NCBI RefSeq assembly: GCF_027533625.1
Contig: NZ_JAQAGZ010000025.1
Coordinates: forward strand, 1-64,000
DNA length: 64,000 bases
DNA from: Paenibacillus gyeongsangnamensis
GTDB lineage: Bacteria > Bacillota > Bacilli > Paenibacillales > NBRC-103111
Reading direction: 5' to 3'
A program made the translations under genes and the position numbers. Below, piece after piece: positions 16,453 through 27,300 of the stretch (position 1 is its first letter; each line of letters opens with the position of its first letter). The notes under the pieces are model-generated. The model made no database searches, was not told the DNA's origin, and worked only from the letters and a program-made list of their open reading frames with translations.

Positions 16453-17832
16453 ATGAAAAAGACAGCTATCACTGCGGTAAGCGTACTGCTGGCCATGAGC
16501 TTGAGCGCATGCGGAGGCGGATCGGACGATGCAGGTAAAGGCGCTGCTGCCAGTAATACCGGCGCGAAGCCCGGAGAGAAAACGAAGATCACGTACTGGA
16601 CGCTGGACCGGCATGATGCAGATTATATCAAAGAAGTGATCGCGAAATTCAACTCGACGAACAAGGACAATATTGAGGTGGAGCTGGTCGTCAAGGCTGA
16701 CGATTATGCCCAAGCTTTGGACTTGGCTTTCTCCGCCGCCGAGGCGCCTGATGTGTTCCGGGTGAAGGAAAATACGATCCAGACGTATTACAAAAAAGGC
16801 TACATGGCCCCGATTGACGAGTATTTGACCGAGGAGCAGAAAAAGAAGTTTCCGGTGATGCCTGACCTGAACCAGTTCGACGGCAAAATGTACAGCCTCC
16901 CGAACTACGGAAGCACGATGCGCCTCGTCTACAACAAGGATTTGTTCGACAAGGCCGGCATTACTAAGCCGCCGACGACGCTGGCGGAGCTGGTCGAGGA
17001 CGCCAAGAAGCTGACGGCTGCGGGGAAAGCGACAGGCGCTTACGGTTTTGCGCTGCCTTTCAAGACGCCATCGAGCGCATGGGGCCGCTCCGCACGGGTC
17101 ATCGCCGAATTAAGCGGCTACGGCGGCTTCGGCTACGATTTCAAAACCGCTAGATATGATTTCAGTGGATTTAAAGAGATTACGAAGGCGTTCAAGCAAA
17201 TGCGCGACGACGGCAGCACACTGCCTGGTATGGAAGCGCTTGATATTGATCCGCTGCGCGCGCAGTTTGCCGAAGGCAAGATCGGGATGTACTTATCGTT
17301 CTCCTCGGAGCCGGGCGTGTACAAGAGCCAGTTCCCTGCAAAAATCAACTGGGCTGCGGCGCCTGCGCCGACGATCGACGGATCGATCAAGGGGGCTTCC
17401 GGCTTCCTCGGCGGCCAGTGGCTTGCCATTAACAAGGATTCCAAGAAAAAGGACGCCGCCTGGAAATTCATTAATTACATGTACGGCGACGATATTTTGC
17501 AGCCGTATCATGAGAAGGGCTACGGCATCTCGATGGTTCCTTCCATTATCTCAAAGGTGAAAAAGCCGGATATTAACGGCATTGAAGGCTTCCTGCCGAA
17601 TAAATATGACGGCGTATGGCCGATTGTGCCGACCGTGACCGTACAAGGCGTTAAATACGAGGATGCCTTCTGGAAATATATTCTCGAAGGCGGCGATTTG
17701 GACAAAGTGATCGCGGATCTGAACAAGCGCTATAACGAGGCTTTGGACAAAGCGATTGCGAACGGTGAAGTGAAGGCGAAGCCGGATGCAAGCTTTGATC
17801 CTGCCAAAATGCAAGGAACGTTTGCGAAATAG
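16453..17832 (+). CDS. Extracellular solute-binding lipoprotein (CUT1 sugar ABC transporter)
   Basis: This 459-residue protein begins with a lipoprotein signal ending LSAC (Cys20) and a low-complexity linker. The mature domain is of the family 1 solute-binding type (ITYWTLDRHDADYIKEVIAKF; later VYNKDLFDKAGITKPPTT). It captures an oligosaccharide for the two permeases that follow. No ATPase gene is nearby; CUT1 systems in this group usually share an MsmX-like ATPase encoded elsewhere. Regulation is probably by the YesM/YesN pair upstream. Confidence 0.92.
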   Translation: MKKTAITAVSVLLAMSLSACGGGSDDAGKGAAASNTGAKPGEKTKITYWTLDRHDADYIKEVIAKFNSTNKDNIEVELVVKADDYAQALDLAFSAAEAPDVFRVKENTIQTYYKKGYMAPIDEYLTEEQKKKFPVMPDLNQFDGKMYSLPNYGSTMRLVYNKDLFDKAGITKPPTTLAELVEDAKKLTAAGKATGAYGFALPFKTPSSAWGRSARVIAELSGYGGFGYDFKTARYDFSGFKEITKAFKQMRDDGSTLPGMEALDIDPLRAQFAEGKIGMYLSFSSEPGVYKSQFPAKINWAAAPAPTIDGSIKGASGFLGGQWLAINKDSKKKDAAWKFINYMYGDDILQPYHEKGYGISMVPSIISKVKKPDINGIEGFLPNKYDGVWPIVPTVTVQGVKYEDAFWKYILEGGDLDKVIADLNKRYNEALDKAIANGEVKAKPDASFDPAKMQGTFAK

Positions 17833-17842
17833 AGCTGTATAA

Positions 17843-17880
17843 CGGAGCCTGTCAGCCGGATGCTGAAGGCTCCGATTTTT
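17843..17880 (+). terminator. Partial terminator between binding protein and permease
   Basis: CGGAGCC (17,843-17,849) pairs with GGCTCCG (17,868-17,874), with an inner CAGC/GCTG stem, then ATTTTT. Such hairpins commonly let the binding protein be made in excess of the permeases. Confidence 0.7.
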
Positions 17881-17913
17881 AAAATGATATAGCTTATGAG
17901 GAGGTGCGGTTCT

Positions 17914-18825
17914 ATGTTTCAAATGAGAAGATGGAGCGAGCAGCTTCCGGGTATCGGATTTACGCTGCCCAGCCTGCTGCTGACACTCGTATTCGGCGTC
18001 TACCCCATTTTTTGGGCGATGCGGTATATGTTCTACGATTATAAGGGCTACGGTAAAGAGCGGTTCGTCGGCCTGAGCAATTTTACACAGCTGTTTCACG
18101 ATCACACTTATTGGGATTCCGTCGTCAACACGTTTATTTATGCGGGAGGTAAGCTCATTCTGACGCTTCCGTTATCGCTCATACTGGCGGTCATTCTCAA
18201 TCGGGGGCTGCGCGGGAAGCATCTGCTCCGAGCGATTTATTTTATGCCGACGATCGTGAGCACTTCCGTCATTTCCGTGGTGTTTTTTATCATTTTTAAT
18301 TCTTTTAATGGAATTTTGAACCAATTCCTGCTTCGCTTTCACATCATTGATAAAGCCATTGACTGGCTGGGCCCTGAACATGCGATGCTCAGCGTCATTA
18401 TTATTGCGGTGTGGGGTGCGGTGGGGAATTATATGCTCCTGTTCATCGCCGGGCTGCAAAATATTCCGAACGACGTCTACGAAAGCGCCTCGCTCGATGG
18501 GGCGAACGCCATGCAAAAGTTTTGGTACATTACGATTCCGATGCTCGGACCGGTGCTCCAAATGGTCATTATGCTGGCGATCATCAACTCGCTGAAGGGC
18601 TACGAGAGCATTATGGTATTGACGGAGGGAGGCCCGATCGGTAAGACGGAAGTGATGTTCTTGTACGTATATAAGCAATTTTTCCCGATCGCGACATCCG
18701 GCAGCTCGGTTGAACAGCAGATCGGCTACGGCAGCGCGGTCGGTTTTGTAACGGCCATCATCGTAGGTGTGGTGACTCTGCTCTATTTCTACGCGTCAAA
18801 ACGGATGAATAAGGTGTACGAATAA
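17914..18825 (+). CDS. Sugar ABC transporter permease (first)
   Basis: This 303-residue protein has about six transmembrane segments and the permease EAA loop DVYESASLDGANAMQKFWYI near residue 188, which contacts the ATPase. The start at 17,914 is chosen because AGGAGGTG lies just before it; the ATG at 17,896 overlaps that site. It pairs with the permease at 18,858 to form the channel. Confidence 0.92.
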   Translation: MFQMRRWSEQLPGIGFTLPSLLLTLVFGVYPIFWAMRYMFYDYKGYGKERFVGLSNFTQLFHDHTYWDSVVNTFIYAGGKLILTLPLSLILAVILNRGLRGKHLLRAIYFMPTIVSTSVISVVFFIIFNSFNGILNQFLLRFHIIDKAIDWLGPEHAMLSVIIIAVWGAVGNYMLLFIAGLQNIPNDVYESASLDGANAMQKFWYITIPMLGPVLQMVIMLAIINSLKGYESIMVLTEGGPIGKTEVMFLYVYKQFFPIATSGSSVEQQIGYGSAVGFVTAIIVGVVTLLYFYASKRMNKVYE

Positions 18826-18857
18826 GCCGCCCGTCCAAACTTACAGGAGGTGTACAG

Positions 18858-19736
18858 ATGACAACGGAAGCCGTAAAGCTTCAGTCTGCCGTTCCAGCTT
18901 GGTCGATCCTGTCCGCCGTGAAAAAATCGGCGTTATGGATCTTTCTGCTTTTCGTCGCTCTGTTGACTATATTTCCCGTCGTCATAGCTTTTTTAGGCTC
19001 GTTCAAATCGAACGCGGAGCTTACGGGAGGGGCGACGATTTTGCCGGAGTCGTGGCATTTCAACAACTATGCCGAGGTGTGGCAGCAGGCGCATTTCTCC
19101 ACCTATACGTGGAACAGCTTGTTTATCAGTATTTTCACGACGGTAGGCACCCTGCTTGTCGCCTCGATGGCGGCTTATGCGGTCGATCGGCTGCACTACG
19201 CAGGTAAAAAGTTTTATGTTGTACTGCAGGCGGCGACGATGTTCGTTTCCATTGGCGCGGTCGTGCTTCGGCCGCAGTTCGAGCTAATGGTGAAGCTGCA
19301 TTTGCACACGTCGCTTTGGGGCGTTATCATTATTTTGATTAGCGGTCATGCGTCCATCTTCTTTATCCTGCTTAGCTTCGTGAAGGCGATCCCCAGAGAG
19401 CTGGATGAAGCGGCGATGATCGACGGCTGCTCCAAGCTGTGGATATACACCCACATTATATTTCCGTTGTTAAAGCCGGGCCTTGGCGTAGCGGCGCTGT
19501 TTATTTTTCGCGGGGCATGGAACGAATACATCCTGCCGCTCGTGTTCACGATGAGCAAGCCGAAGCTGCAGGTGCTGACCGTCGGTTTGGCGGGTCTTCG
19601 CTACGGCATCTCTGCGGCGGCACAGACCCACTACATGATGGCGGGCGCTTGCTTGTCGATTTTACCGTTATTGATCGTGTATGTACTTGCGAACAAGTCG
19701 TTTATGCAGGTGACCTCGGGTTCGGTCAAAGGCTGA
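18858..19736 (+). CDS. Sugar ABC transporter permease (second)
   Basis: This 292-residue CUT1 permease of the MalG type has membrane segments and the EAA loop PRELDEAAMIDGCSKLWIYT near residue 176. It begins 32 bp after the first permease with AGGAGGTG upstream, and is followed after 44 bp by the lyase gene. Confidence 0.92.
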   Translation: MTTEAVKLQSAVPAWSILSAVKKSALWIFLLFVALLTIFPVVIAFLGSFKSNAELTGGATILPESWHFNNYAEVWQQAHFSTYTWNSLFISIFTTVGTLLVASMAAYAVDRLHYAGKKFYVVLQAATMFVSIGAVVLRPQFELMVKLHLHTSLWGVIIILISGHASIFFILLSFVKAIPRELDEAAMIDGCSKLWIYTHIIFPLLKPGLGVAALFIFRGAWNEYILPLVFTMSKPKLQVLTVGLAGLRYGISAAAQTHYMMAGACLSILPLLIVYVLANKSFMQVTSGSVKG

Positions 19737-19780
19737 CGGGAAGATCAAGATAACTTATTTACAGAAAGAAGGAACCTGCT

Positions 19781-22057
19781 ATGAATGCCCTTCGGTTGAA
19801 AAAGCTGCTGCACAACGCCTCCGATCCCGCATATCGGCGGGCATGGGAACAGCTGCTGAGACGTGCCCAAACAGCTCTGGCCATCGATTATCCCGTCTCC
19901 GAGCAGGAGCGGGGAGATTGGACGCATTATTACTATTGCAGCTATGACGGGGCGCGGCTTCGCTTCGATTGGAGCCGGCCGGGGCTGCACGAGTGTCCGG
20001 TGTGTGTGAAGGAGTGGGCCGGGGAGCCGTTCGACGGAGCTTGGGTAACGCTTGCTCACTCGCAGCTGGGCAGCGGGATGAAGGATTTGGCGGTATACAG
20101 TCTGGTTGCGCAGGATCCCGTGGCAGTGACACGGGTTCGTGAGGTGCTGTTGGCTTATGCCACATACTATGAGGGGTATAAGGTACACGGGAATATCCCT
20201 TATAACGGGCCGGGAAAGCTGTTCGCCCAGACGCTCGACGAAGCGCATTGGATTATCGATCTGTGCTACGCCTATCGTTTGATAGATAGTCATCTGACCG
20301 ATGAGGAAAGGCACTTGATCCAGAGCGGCTTGTTAAGGCCATGCGCTGCGTTTCTTATCAGCCACAAGGAGCATCAGCTGCATAACCACGCCATGCTGAT
20401 TACTTCGGCGATCAGTATGCTCGGATTTCTGCTGGACGATAAGATGATCCATCGTGCGGGACTCGAAGGAGCCTATGGACTGCTTGACCAGCTGAGCCGG
20501 GGAGTCTTGGACGATGGCATGTGGTACGAGGGCAACTTCCAATATCATTTCTACGGCTACCACTCGCTGCTGCAGTACTGTATTCTCGTAGAAGGCACGC
20601 AGTGGGATCTGCTGGATCATCCAGTGCTTAAGCGAATGTTTGACTTGCCGCTAAGCTATCTTTTGCCGGACGGTACGCTGCCGAATCTGAATGATGCGAG
20701 CTACGCGATGTCCGTTGCATCGCTCGCGCCCTATTATGAAATGGCTTACGCGTGGTACAAGGACGCCAAATACGGCGAGCTGCTGCGTCTGGCTTACGGC
20801 AGGGGATTCGACCGATCCGCAAGCAGCGCTGCAACGCGCGTGCGGGATCTGCAGACGTTGGAGATGGTTGCAGGGGAAACCGCCGGGGAAGCTGCAGAAG
20901 GAACTGCAAATGACGCGGAAGCGGCAAGGGTACTGGCGACAACAGCAGGACCAATGCAATATTTTGCTTTCGAACCCGTCGAACGCAGCTCGATGGAAGC
21001 GCTGTGGTTCGGCGAGGAGCTTGGCAGAGAACCGATCACAGACGAGCTGACGAAGCTGATGACCGCTGACTATACCTCGGACATTAGCGGTTTGACCAAG
21101 CTGGTGAACCGCAGCGGCTGGCATCTGCTGGTGAAGCACAGCACGTTCGGCGGGGAGCACGACCATATGGATCGCCTCGGGCTCTCGTTCGGCGTCGGCA
21201 GCGTGCCGCTGTTCATCGATCCGGGCACCACGGCGTATGGTGTACCGGCGCATTACGGCTGGTTCAAACGTACGTATTCGCACAATACGATATGCTTGAA
21301 CGGCAAGGATCAGCCGCCGGCCGACGGGCAGCTGCTGCAGTACCGTCAGGAGCCATGGGGCGACTGGGTCGAAACTACTGTGAACTGGTACGGCGACGGC
21401 TACCGGATGAAGGGCTCGATTATTTTGCCAAAGGAGATGTGTCCGTGGGATGATGAGGTATACCGTGGCGCGAGTGTGCGAAGAGTGAATGCACTAACCG
21501 ATCGGGTACTGCTGGATATCGTCAAAGTCACCGTCCCGGCGGAACGGGAGATCGACCTGCTGTACCATATGAGCGGCAGCTTGGAGGACGACGGACCATG
21601 GCAGCCTTATGATGCCCCGGTAAGCGCTTTGTCGCAGGAATGGCTGCACGGGAAGCAAAGCAAGCGGCATGAGAACGTGGAATCGCTGGGCTGGAGAATG
21701 AAGGAAGGCCGGCTGCTGCAGGCGAGCTGGTGCTCCGAGCCTTCGGAGCTGATTACGGCACGCACGCCGGATAATCCGCCGAGCGGATCCCGTCAGACGC
21801 TGATTCACCGGGTACAGGGTACAGCCGCAGCGGAGCGGGAGGTGCTGTTTATCCATGCTTTTATCTACGAGGGTGATGGCGGAACGTTCAGCGTAAGCGG
21901 TACGACCGGTGAATCGGAAGCGGCCGACGGTCTGAAGCTGCAAGTAAAATCTGGAGAGGGGGGGGAGCTGCTAATTAGCCTCAGCAAGGCGAAGATAGAT
22001 GAGACATGGAGTTTGGAGTGGATAGGCGACAAGGCCGCATTGACTTTCATCCGGTAG
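19781..22057 (+). CDS. Heparinase II/III-family polysaccharide lyase
   Basis: This 758-residue protein has an N-terminal alpha/alpha-toroid part (LFAQTLDEAHWIIDLCYAYR; HNHAMLITSAISMLG) and a C-terminal beta-sandwich with GGEHDHMDRLGLSFGVG and FIDPGTTAYGVP, both typical of heparinase II/III-like lyases. These enzymes cleave uronic-acid-containing glycans by beta-elimination. There is no signal peptide, so it probably acts inside the cell on oligosaccharides brought in by the adjacent transporter. An AGAAGGA site precedes the ATG. The exact glycan cannot be told from the sequence. Confidence 0.88.
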   Translation: MNALRLKKLLHNASDPAYRRAWEQLLRRAQTALAIDYPVSEQERGDWTHYYYCSYDGARLRFDWSRPGLHECPVCVKEWAGEPFDGAWVTLAHSQLGSGMKDLAVYSLVAQDPVAVTRVREVLLAYATYYEGYKVHGNIPYNGPGKLFAQTLDEAHWIIDLCYAYRLIDSHLTDEERHLIQSGLLRPCAAFLISHKEHQLHNHAMLITSAISMLGFLLDDKMIHRAGLEGAYGLLDQLSRGVLDDGMWYEGNFQYHFYGYHSLLQYCILVEGTQWDLLDHPVLKRMFDLPLSYLLPDGTLPNLNDASYAMSVASLAPYYEMAYAWYKDAKYGELLRLAYGRGFDRSASSAATRVRDLQTLEMVAGETAGEAAEGTANDAEAARVLATTAGPMQYFAFEPVERSSMEALWFGEELGREPITDELTKLMTADYTSDISGLTKLVNRSGWHLLVKHSTFGGEHDHMDRLGLSFGVGSVPLFIDPGTTAYGVPAHYGWFKRTYSHNTICLNGKDQPPADGQLLQYRQEPWGDWVETTVNWYGDGYRMKGSIILPKEMCPWDDEVYRGASVRRVNALTDRVLLDIVKVTVPAEREIDLLYHMSGSLEDDGPWQPYDAPVSALSQEWLHGKQSKRHENVESLGWRMKEGRLLQASWCSEPSELITARTPDNPPSGSRQTLIHRVQGTAAAEREVLFIHAFIYEGDGGTFSVSGTTGESEAADGLKLQVKSGEGGELLISLSKAKIDETWSLEWIGDKAALTFIR

Positions 22058-22108
22058 CCTCATGGTGCAAAGCGATAAAATATTATAGATCCGAAATGAG
22101 GAAAATTA

Positions 22109-22912
22109 GTGGAATTTTACGGTGATTTTCAAGGAGATGCCCTTTTTTCAAACATTGTCAACAGGCTTCGGGCCGCCGGTTGTGTGTTTGCCGAAGATGA
22201 GGCCCGGCTGCTCGTTTCCGCGGCTCGGACGCCGGACGACCTTGCCGCCATGGTGGATAAGCGAGTTGCTGGTTTGCCCCTCGAGCACGTCATCGGCTGG
22301 GCGGAGTTCTGCGGTTTGCGGTTCGCGGTGGAGCCGGGAGTTTTCGTCCCCCGACTCCGTACTGAGTTTCTTGTACGTCAGGCTGCTGCCCTCGCCCGAT
22401 CAAGTGCCGTAGTGGTGGACCTTTGCTGCGGCTCGGGTGCGTTGGGCGCCGCGTTGGCCGCTTCCCTAGAACGGATCGAGCTGCACTCGGTCGATATCGA
22501 CCCCGCCGCGGTACGGTGTGCCCGTCGCAACGTCACTGCCGCCGATGGTCACGTGTACGGAGGTGACCTCTACGAGCCGCTGCCCGCCACACTGCGGGGC
22601 CGCATCGACGTCCTGGTCGCTAACGTCCCCTACGTACCTACTGAGGCAATCAGGCTGCTGCCTCCGGAGGCCCGCCTACATGAGGCGCGGGTGGCGCTCG
22701 ACGGGGGCACGGACGGGCTTGACGTCCAGCGACGGGTGGCGGCCGAAGCGCCGCTCTGGTTGGCACCGGGCGGCCACCTGCTAATCGAGACTAGCGAGCG
22801 GCAAGCGCCGCAGACCGTCGAGTTCTTCGCTCACAACGGACTGATCCCGCAAGTGGCCAGTTCCGAAGAATTGGACGCCACCGTCGTCATCGGAACCAGA
22901 CCAGCCTTTTAG
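22109..22912 (+). CDS. PrmC/HemK-related protein N5-glutamine methyltransferase
   Basis: This protein of 267 residues has the PrmC-like order: an N-terminal helical domain, VVDLCCGSGALGAALAAS (SAM-binding loop, about 109-126), and NVPYVPTEAIRLLPPEAR in place of the NPPY signature, then ALDGGTDGLD. This variant matches the PrmC-related group common in Actinobacteria. The gene is visibly GC-richer than its AT-rich flanks, which suggests transfer. The GTG start at 22,109 has only a poor AGGAAA site. The target protein is unknown; a normal PrmC would sit beside prfA, which is absent here. Confidence 0.75.
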   Translation: MEFYGDFQGDALFSNIVNRLRAAGCVFAEDEARLLVSAARTPDDLAAMVDKRVAGLPLEHVIGWAEFCGLRFAVEPGVFVPRLRTEFLVRQAAALARSSAVVVDLCCGSGALGAALAASLERIELHSVDIDPAAVRCARRNVTAADGHVYGGDLYEPLPATLRGRIDVLVANVPYVPTEAIRLLPPEARLHEARVALDGGTDGLDVQRRVAAEAPLWLAPGGHLLIETSERQAPQTVEFFAHNGLIPQVASSEELDATVVIGTRPAF

Positions 22913-23143
22913 CGTCGATCGGGTAGCTAGTCCTATTGGATATAGACGAAGTAACAAGTGCACTTATAATCAACTCGACGAGGCTGCCGCGGAATGAACA
23001 ACCGGCAGCCTAATTACATTTATTGGGCAGTAATCATTAGAAATCGTCTTGTTTATCCATACATTGACCTGTATAATCACTCCAAACAAATTTTGGGAAA
23101 TGATTGATATCAATAGAAATGATGAGAAGGAGAGCAGAAAAAA

Positions 23144-23607
23144 ATGGCGCAAACTGGAATTGTTTTAGTTGTTAGTGTATCTATCATTCAAGAAGACAAG
23201 GTTTTGTTTTGATAATAAAAGAAAACAAACCGATTGCCAGGAATAAATGGAACTTTCCGTCTGGAAGGATAGAACCGGGTGAAGATATCTTAGATGCTGC
23301 ACGTAGAGAAGTAAAAGAAGAAACCGGATATGATGTCAAACTTACGGGGACAACGGGCGTTTATAATTTTATTAGCAGCACCAACAATCAAGTCATTATG
23401 TTTCATTTTACCGGTGAAATTATTGGCGGTTCCCTTCAATTAGAAGAAGATGAGATCATAGATTCCAAGTGGATCGCGGCATCCGATTTATTGATTCCAG
23501 ACCTGCATGAATTTCGTAGTGCATCCGTTATTAAACAAATAGCGGAGAACCTCATCAACGGTAAAAATTATTCATTAAGTTTCTATAATCCTAATTTGGT
23601 CAAGTAG
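23144..23607 (+). pseudogene. NUDIX hydrolase gene with a frameshift
   Basis: The ATG at 23,144 follows GAAGGAGAG and gives MAQTGIVLVVSVSIIQEDK, then a TGA in that frame. The frame from 23,209 continues the protein: IIKENKPIARNKWNFPSG, then the NUDIX box (GEDILDAARREVKEETGYD, about 23,281-23,337). One T more in the run around 23,201-23,210 would restore a normal NUDIX protein of about 155 residues. It is either a true frameshift or a homopolymer sequencing error. NUDIX proteins hydrolyse nucleoside-diphosphate derivatives. Confidence 0.75.
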
Positions 23608-23686
23608 ATACTACGGAAGTAAAAAAGCATTTAAGAAATATATAAGGGTAACTCCGGTAGAATGGGAAGTCGAGCACGCAAAATAA
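23606..23686 (+). pseudogene. AraC-family C-terminal remnant
   Basis: The frame reads YYGSKKAFKKYIRVTPVEWE and ends at the TAA 23,684-23,686. It matches the last recognition helix of AraC regulators (GSKKAFKKY-G-TP). Nothing upstream in frame belongs to it. Confidence 0.5.
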
Positions 23687-23719
23687 TTCGACATTCCAGC
23701 TTATTTCACTAACGGTATT

Positions 23720-23757
23720 TAGTTTAATATCAAAAGGGTTGCCGGTGGCAGCCCTTT
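23720..23757 (+). repeat. IS1595-end-like sequence with a hairpin
   Basis: The 27 bases 23,720-23,746 equal 215-241, just downstream of the transposase fragment, except for one C/T change. Here the copy continues into a hairpin, AAAGGGTTGCC (23,733-23,743) with GGCAGCCCTTT (23,747-23,757). This is probably a solo end or remnant of the same IS family. Confidence 0.55.
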
Positions 23758-23886
23758 GCTGCGTTATATAAGGGGTATCCGAAAAGGGTACCTCTAATTT
23801 TTTCCAAATCACTTGCAGAGACGTTCGTATTAACAAAATCTTCATTTGAGTTTTACATCAATTTTACCTATTGAAGCTGGAACTAT

Positions 23887-23906
23887 TGTACAATTTATTT
23901 TGTACA
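23887..23906. promoter_or_regulatory. TGTACAAT-type operator palindrome, copy 1
   Basis: TGTACAAT (23,887-23,894), 4 bp, TTTGTACA (23,899-23,906), followed by TAATGAAAT. Nearly the same site, with the same following bases, is at 36,729. No classical -35 is evident. It lies 450 bp upstream of the large secreted protein. The stretch 23,915-24,358 has no gene I can support; a 117-codon TTG-started frame there lacks a ribosome site and any family resemblance. Confidence 0.5.
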
Positions 23907-24358
23907 TAATGAAATAAAGGACTATTTTACTAGAAATATTGGTAGTGTTAAAAAAATATTGAACACACAAACAGGATCATTCAAAACGCGAAAATCGCTG
24001 TTGGAGCCAAGGCTCGACTTCCCAAGCGTTAAACGAATCGTTCGCTTTCGATATGAAAGTTTTTTTCTGCATGGATGTGAGAATTTTTGGGGAGGTGATG
24101 CTTACGGGTTGAAGTGGCCTTTAATTACCACATCAGACTTTGCATGTCCCGTTCGTCATTGTACGAATTGGCTCTGGGTAAAGGATTTTATCGGGACACG
24201 AATCGCGATATGCAAAAAGCGTATCCGCAGGTATCGCCGCGAACGTCAGATTGGGAGTACTCAGTATTATCTAGTTGAGCAAATAACTTTGTTTGGAGTA
24301 AACTCCTGGTGAAAGAGTGAGCACGGGCTAGTAAATTTTTTATCTGGAGGACATCAAG

Positions 24359-27300
24359 ATGAAAATTAAGAAATTAAGTAAGAAATTATCGGCGGCCGCT
24401 TTAGCCTTATTCGTTTTGGGTGCAGGATCCGCCTATGCCAGCTATAGTATGGTAGCGGGACCTCAGGTGAACGGCACCGCCTACACGCCCTCTGGCTGGA
24501 AGGTAACGCCCGTTGGTGTGCAGAAGCCTGCCGGCTTCTACCCAGCCAACGCCGTACTATCGCCGGACGGCAAAGCAGTCCTTGTTCCAACCGTCATTGG
24601 GGATCCCAACAACAACGGCGTGCAATCGATCAAAGTAATGGATGCGAAGGACGGCAGTCTTATTCAGGATTTTGACCTCAGAAGTGGTGACCATAGTATC
24701 CGTCAAGGCGGGGGGCCTGGATTGATCTTCAGCCACGACGGCAGGAATATCTACCTCGCCACGGCTAACAAGAACTCGGTCCTCGTCTTTGACTGGGACG
24801 CCTCCGTGAGCAAACTCAAGCTGAACCGACAAATCGATCTGCCGTCGGGCTCGTTCGCACAGACCGTCGCGATTTCACCGGACGACAAGACTCTGTATGT
24901 GGCCGCCGGGTTCAAAAACAAGCTCCTCGCCGTCGACATAGCCTCCGGGAACACCGCGCAGGCATCGGTAGGCTCCTATCCGTACGGTGTGGGGCTATCG
25001 GCGGACGGACATACGGCGTACGTCACGAACCAGGCCGAGAGCACGATCTCGATCCTCTCCGTGGACGGACTCACGCTAACGCCGCAGAATAAGCTCACCG
25101 TCGGGACCCACCCAAACAGCATGCTGCTCGACGCGAAGCGGAACTGGCTCTACGTCGCCAACGGTGACAGTGACACGATATCGATCGTTAACACCGTGAG
25201 CAACACTGTCGTGAACACGATCTCGCTGGCTCCGTATCCGGACGCGCCTAATGGTAGCTCGCCGACTAACATGACGCTGTCGCCCGACGGTGGTACGCTG
25301 TATGTCGCCAATTCCGGCAACAACGACGTCGCCGTAGTAGACGTCTCTGACAAAGGCGAGTTCGGCCGCACTAAGGGGCTCATCCCGACCGGCTGGTACC
25401 CGACCGGCGTGCAGGTCGCTCCGGGCGGCCAGCTCCTCATCACCAGCGCCAAGGGACTCGGCACCGGGCCGAACGTGGGCAAAGACCCCGCTAATCCGCA
25501 AAACGGCCCTTACATCACGCTCATGCTGCAGGGTTACTTGTCGGTCGTTCCGGCACCGAGCGAGTCTCAACTTGCGACGTACACCCGGATGGTGCGGGAG
25601 AACAACGGCTTCGACGATAAGGGAAAGGCGAAGGGCTTCGACAAGCACTTTAACGCACCAGGCACCATCGTACCGCGTCACCCCGGCGAAGGTTCACCGA
25701 TTAAACATATCATTTACATCGTCAAGGAGAACCGCACCTACGATCAGGTGCTTGGCGACCTCGGCAAGGGCAACGGGGATCCTTCACTGACTCTGTTCGG
25801 CTGGAATGTCACTCCGAACCAGCACAAACTCGCCCAGCAGTTCGTGACGCTGGACAACTTCTACGCCGATGGCGAGGTGAGCCAGGATGGCTGGGACTGG
25901 GCGACAGAGGCCAACTCCAACCCGTTTAACCAGTATCTCACGCATCAGTATTATGGCGGCACTGGCGGAGGGTACGACTCCTCCGGTTATTTGGATTCGC
26001 AGGTAACGGCAGGCAATGCGGACCCGAGCCGTGCATTCCTGTGGGACGCGGCCGCTGCGGCCGGTATGACCTTCCGGCACTATGGCATGCATTCGTTGCC
26101 TTCGGACTGGTTCGGTCCGAACAACGAGGTGAAGTGTCCAGCAGGCAAGTACTGCACCTTCGAGAAGCTGCTCAACGATAATACCGACCATGACTACCCG
26201 TGGTTTGACATGGGCATCACCGATATGGCGCGGTATCAAGAGTGGAACAAGGAATTCCAGCAGTACGTCGCTAATGACAACCTGCCGACCTTCCAATTCA
26301 TCGACCTGCCGCGCGACCACTCTGCTGGCGGGGGTACGGCGTTGGCGCTGGCCACGGATAACGATCAGGCACTGGGCAAGATCGTGGAGACGGTATCGCA
26401 CTCGAAGTACTGGAAGGATACTGCGATCTTCGTCGTCGAGGACGACGCGCAGGGAGGCGTGGATCATGTCGACGCCCACCGTACGATCGCCCAAGTGATC
26501 AGCCCCTACACGCAGCGGGGCATCATCGACTCGCACTTCTACAGCCAAGTGTCGATGCTGAGAACGATGGAACTGCTAGTTGGTCTGGGACCGCTCACCC
26601 AATTCGACGCTGCGGCTTTACCTATGATCTACTCTTTCGGAGATAAACCGAATTTCGCCGGCTATGATGCGGTAATGGCACCTACGGTAAGCGCGACCGT
26701 CTCTTCGCCGATCGTTAATTCGGGTCAAACCGTTACCGTCACGGGGACAGTTAATAACAGCGCAGGTTCTCCGTTGTCGGGTACAACGCTGCATTTGGTA
26801 GCCCCGAACGGATGGACGGTCACACCAGGAGACATTCCTATGAAGGAGATTCCCTCTGGGGGCAGCGCTAGTGCGAGCTGGACAGTTACTGTACCGATGT
26901 CGGTGTCAAGCGGTCGTCAGCAGTTTACGGTCCAGGCTAACTACCCGCTCATTGGGAACTTCACCGGAAGCAACACCGGAAGCATCAGTGTAACTGTTAA
27001 TGGTGCTCCTGTTCAAATACCTGGAAAAGTGGAAGCAGAAGATTATTTGGATATGTCCGGGATTCAAACAGAGAACTGTAGCGAAGGCGGACAGGATGTA
27101 GGCTATTTAGATCCGGGAGACTGGATGGATTACACTATAAAAGTTCCAAGCTCGGGAACTTATAAGGTTAATTACAGAGTGGCCGTAAACTCCTCGACAC
27201 CAGGCAGCGTTAATTTCCTTCTAGATGGTGTCTCGAAAAAAATAACTTCGTTGCCGTCAACAGGCGGGTGGCAGAATTGGGCGACAGTATCAGACCAGGT

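Noticed and set aside
23959..24312. 117-codon frame before the phosphoesterase
   Set aside because: TTG start, no ribosome site, no recognisable motif and poor composition.
25784..26548. 254-codon minus-strand frame inside the phosphoesterase
   Set aside because: High-GC shadow; the plus strand encodes clear catalytic motifs.
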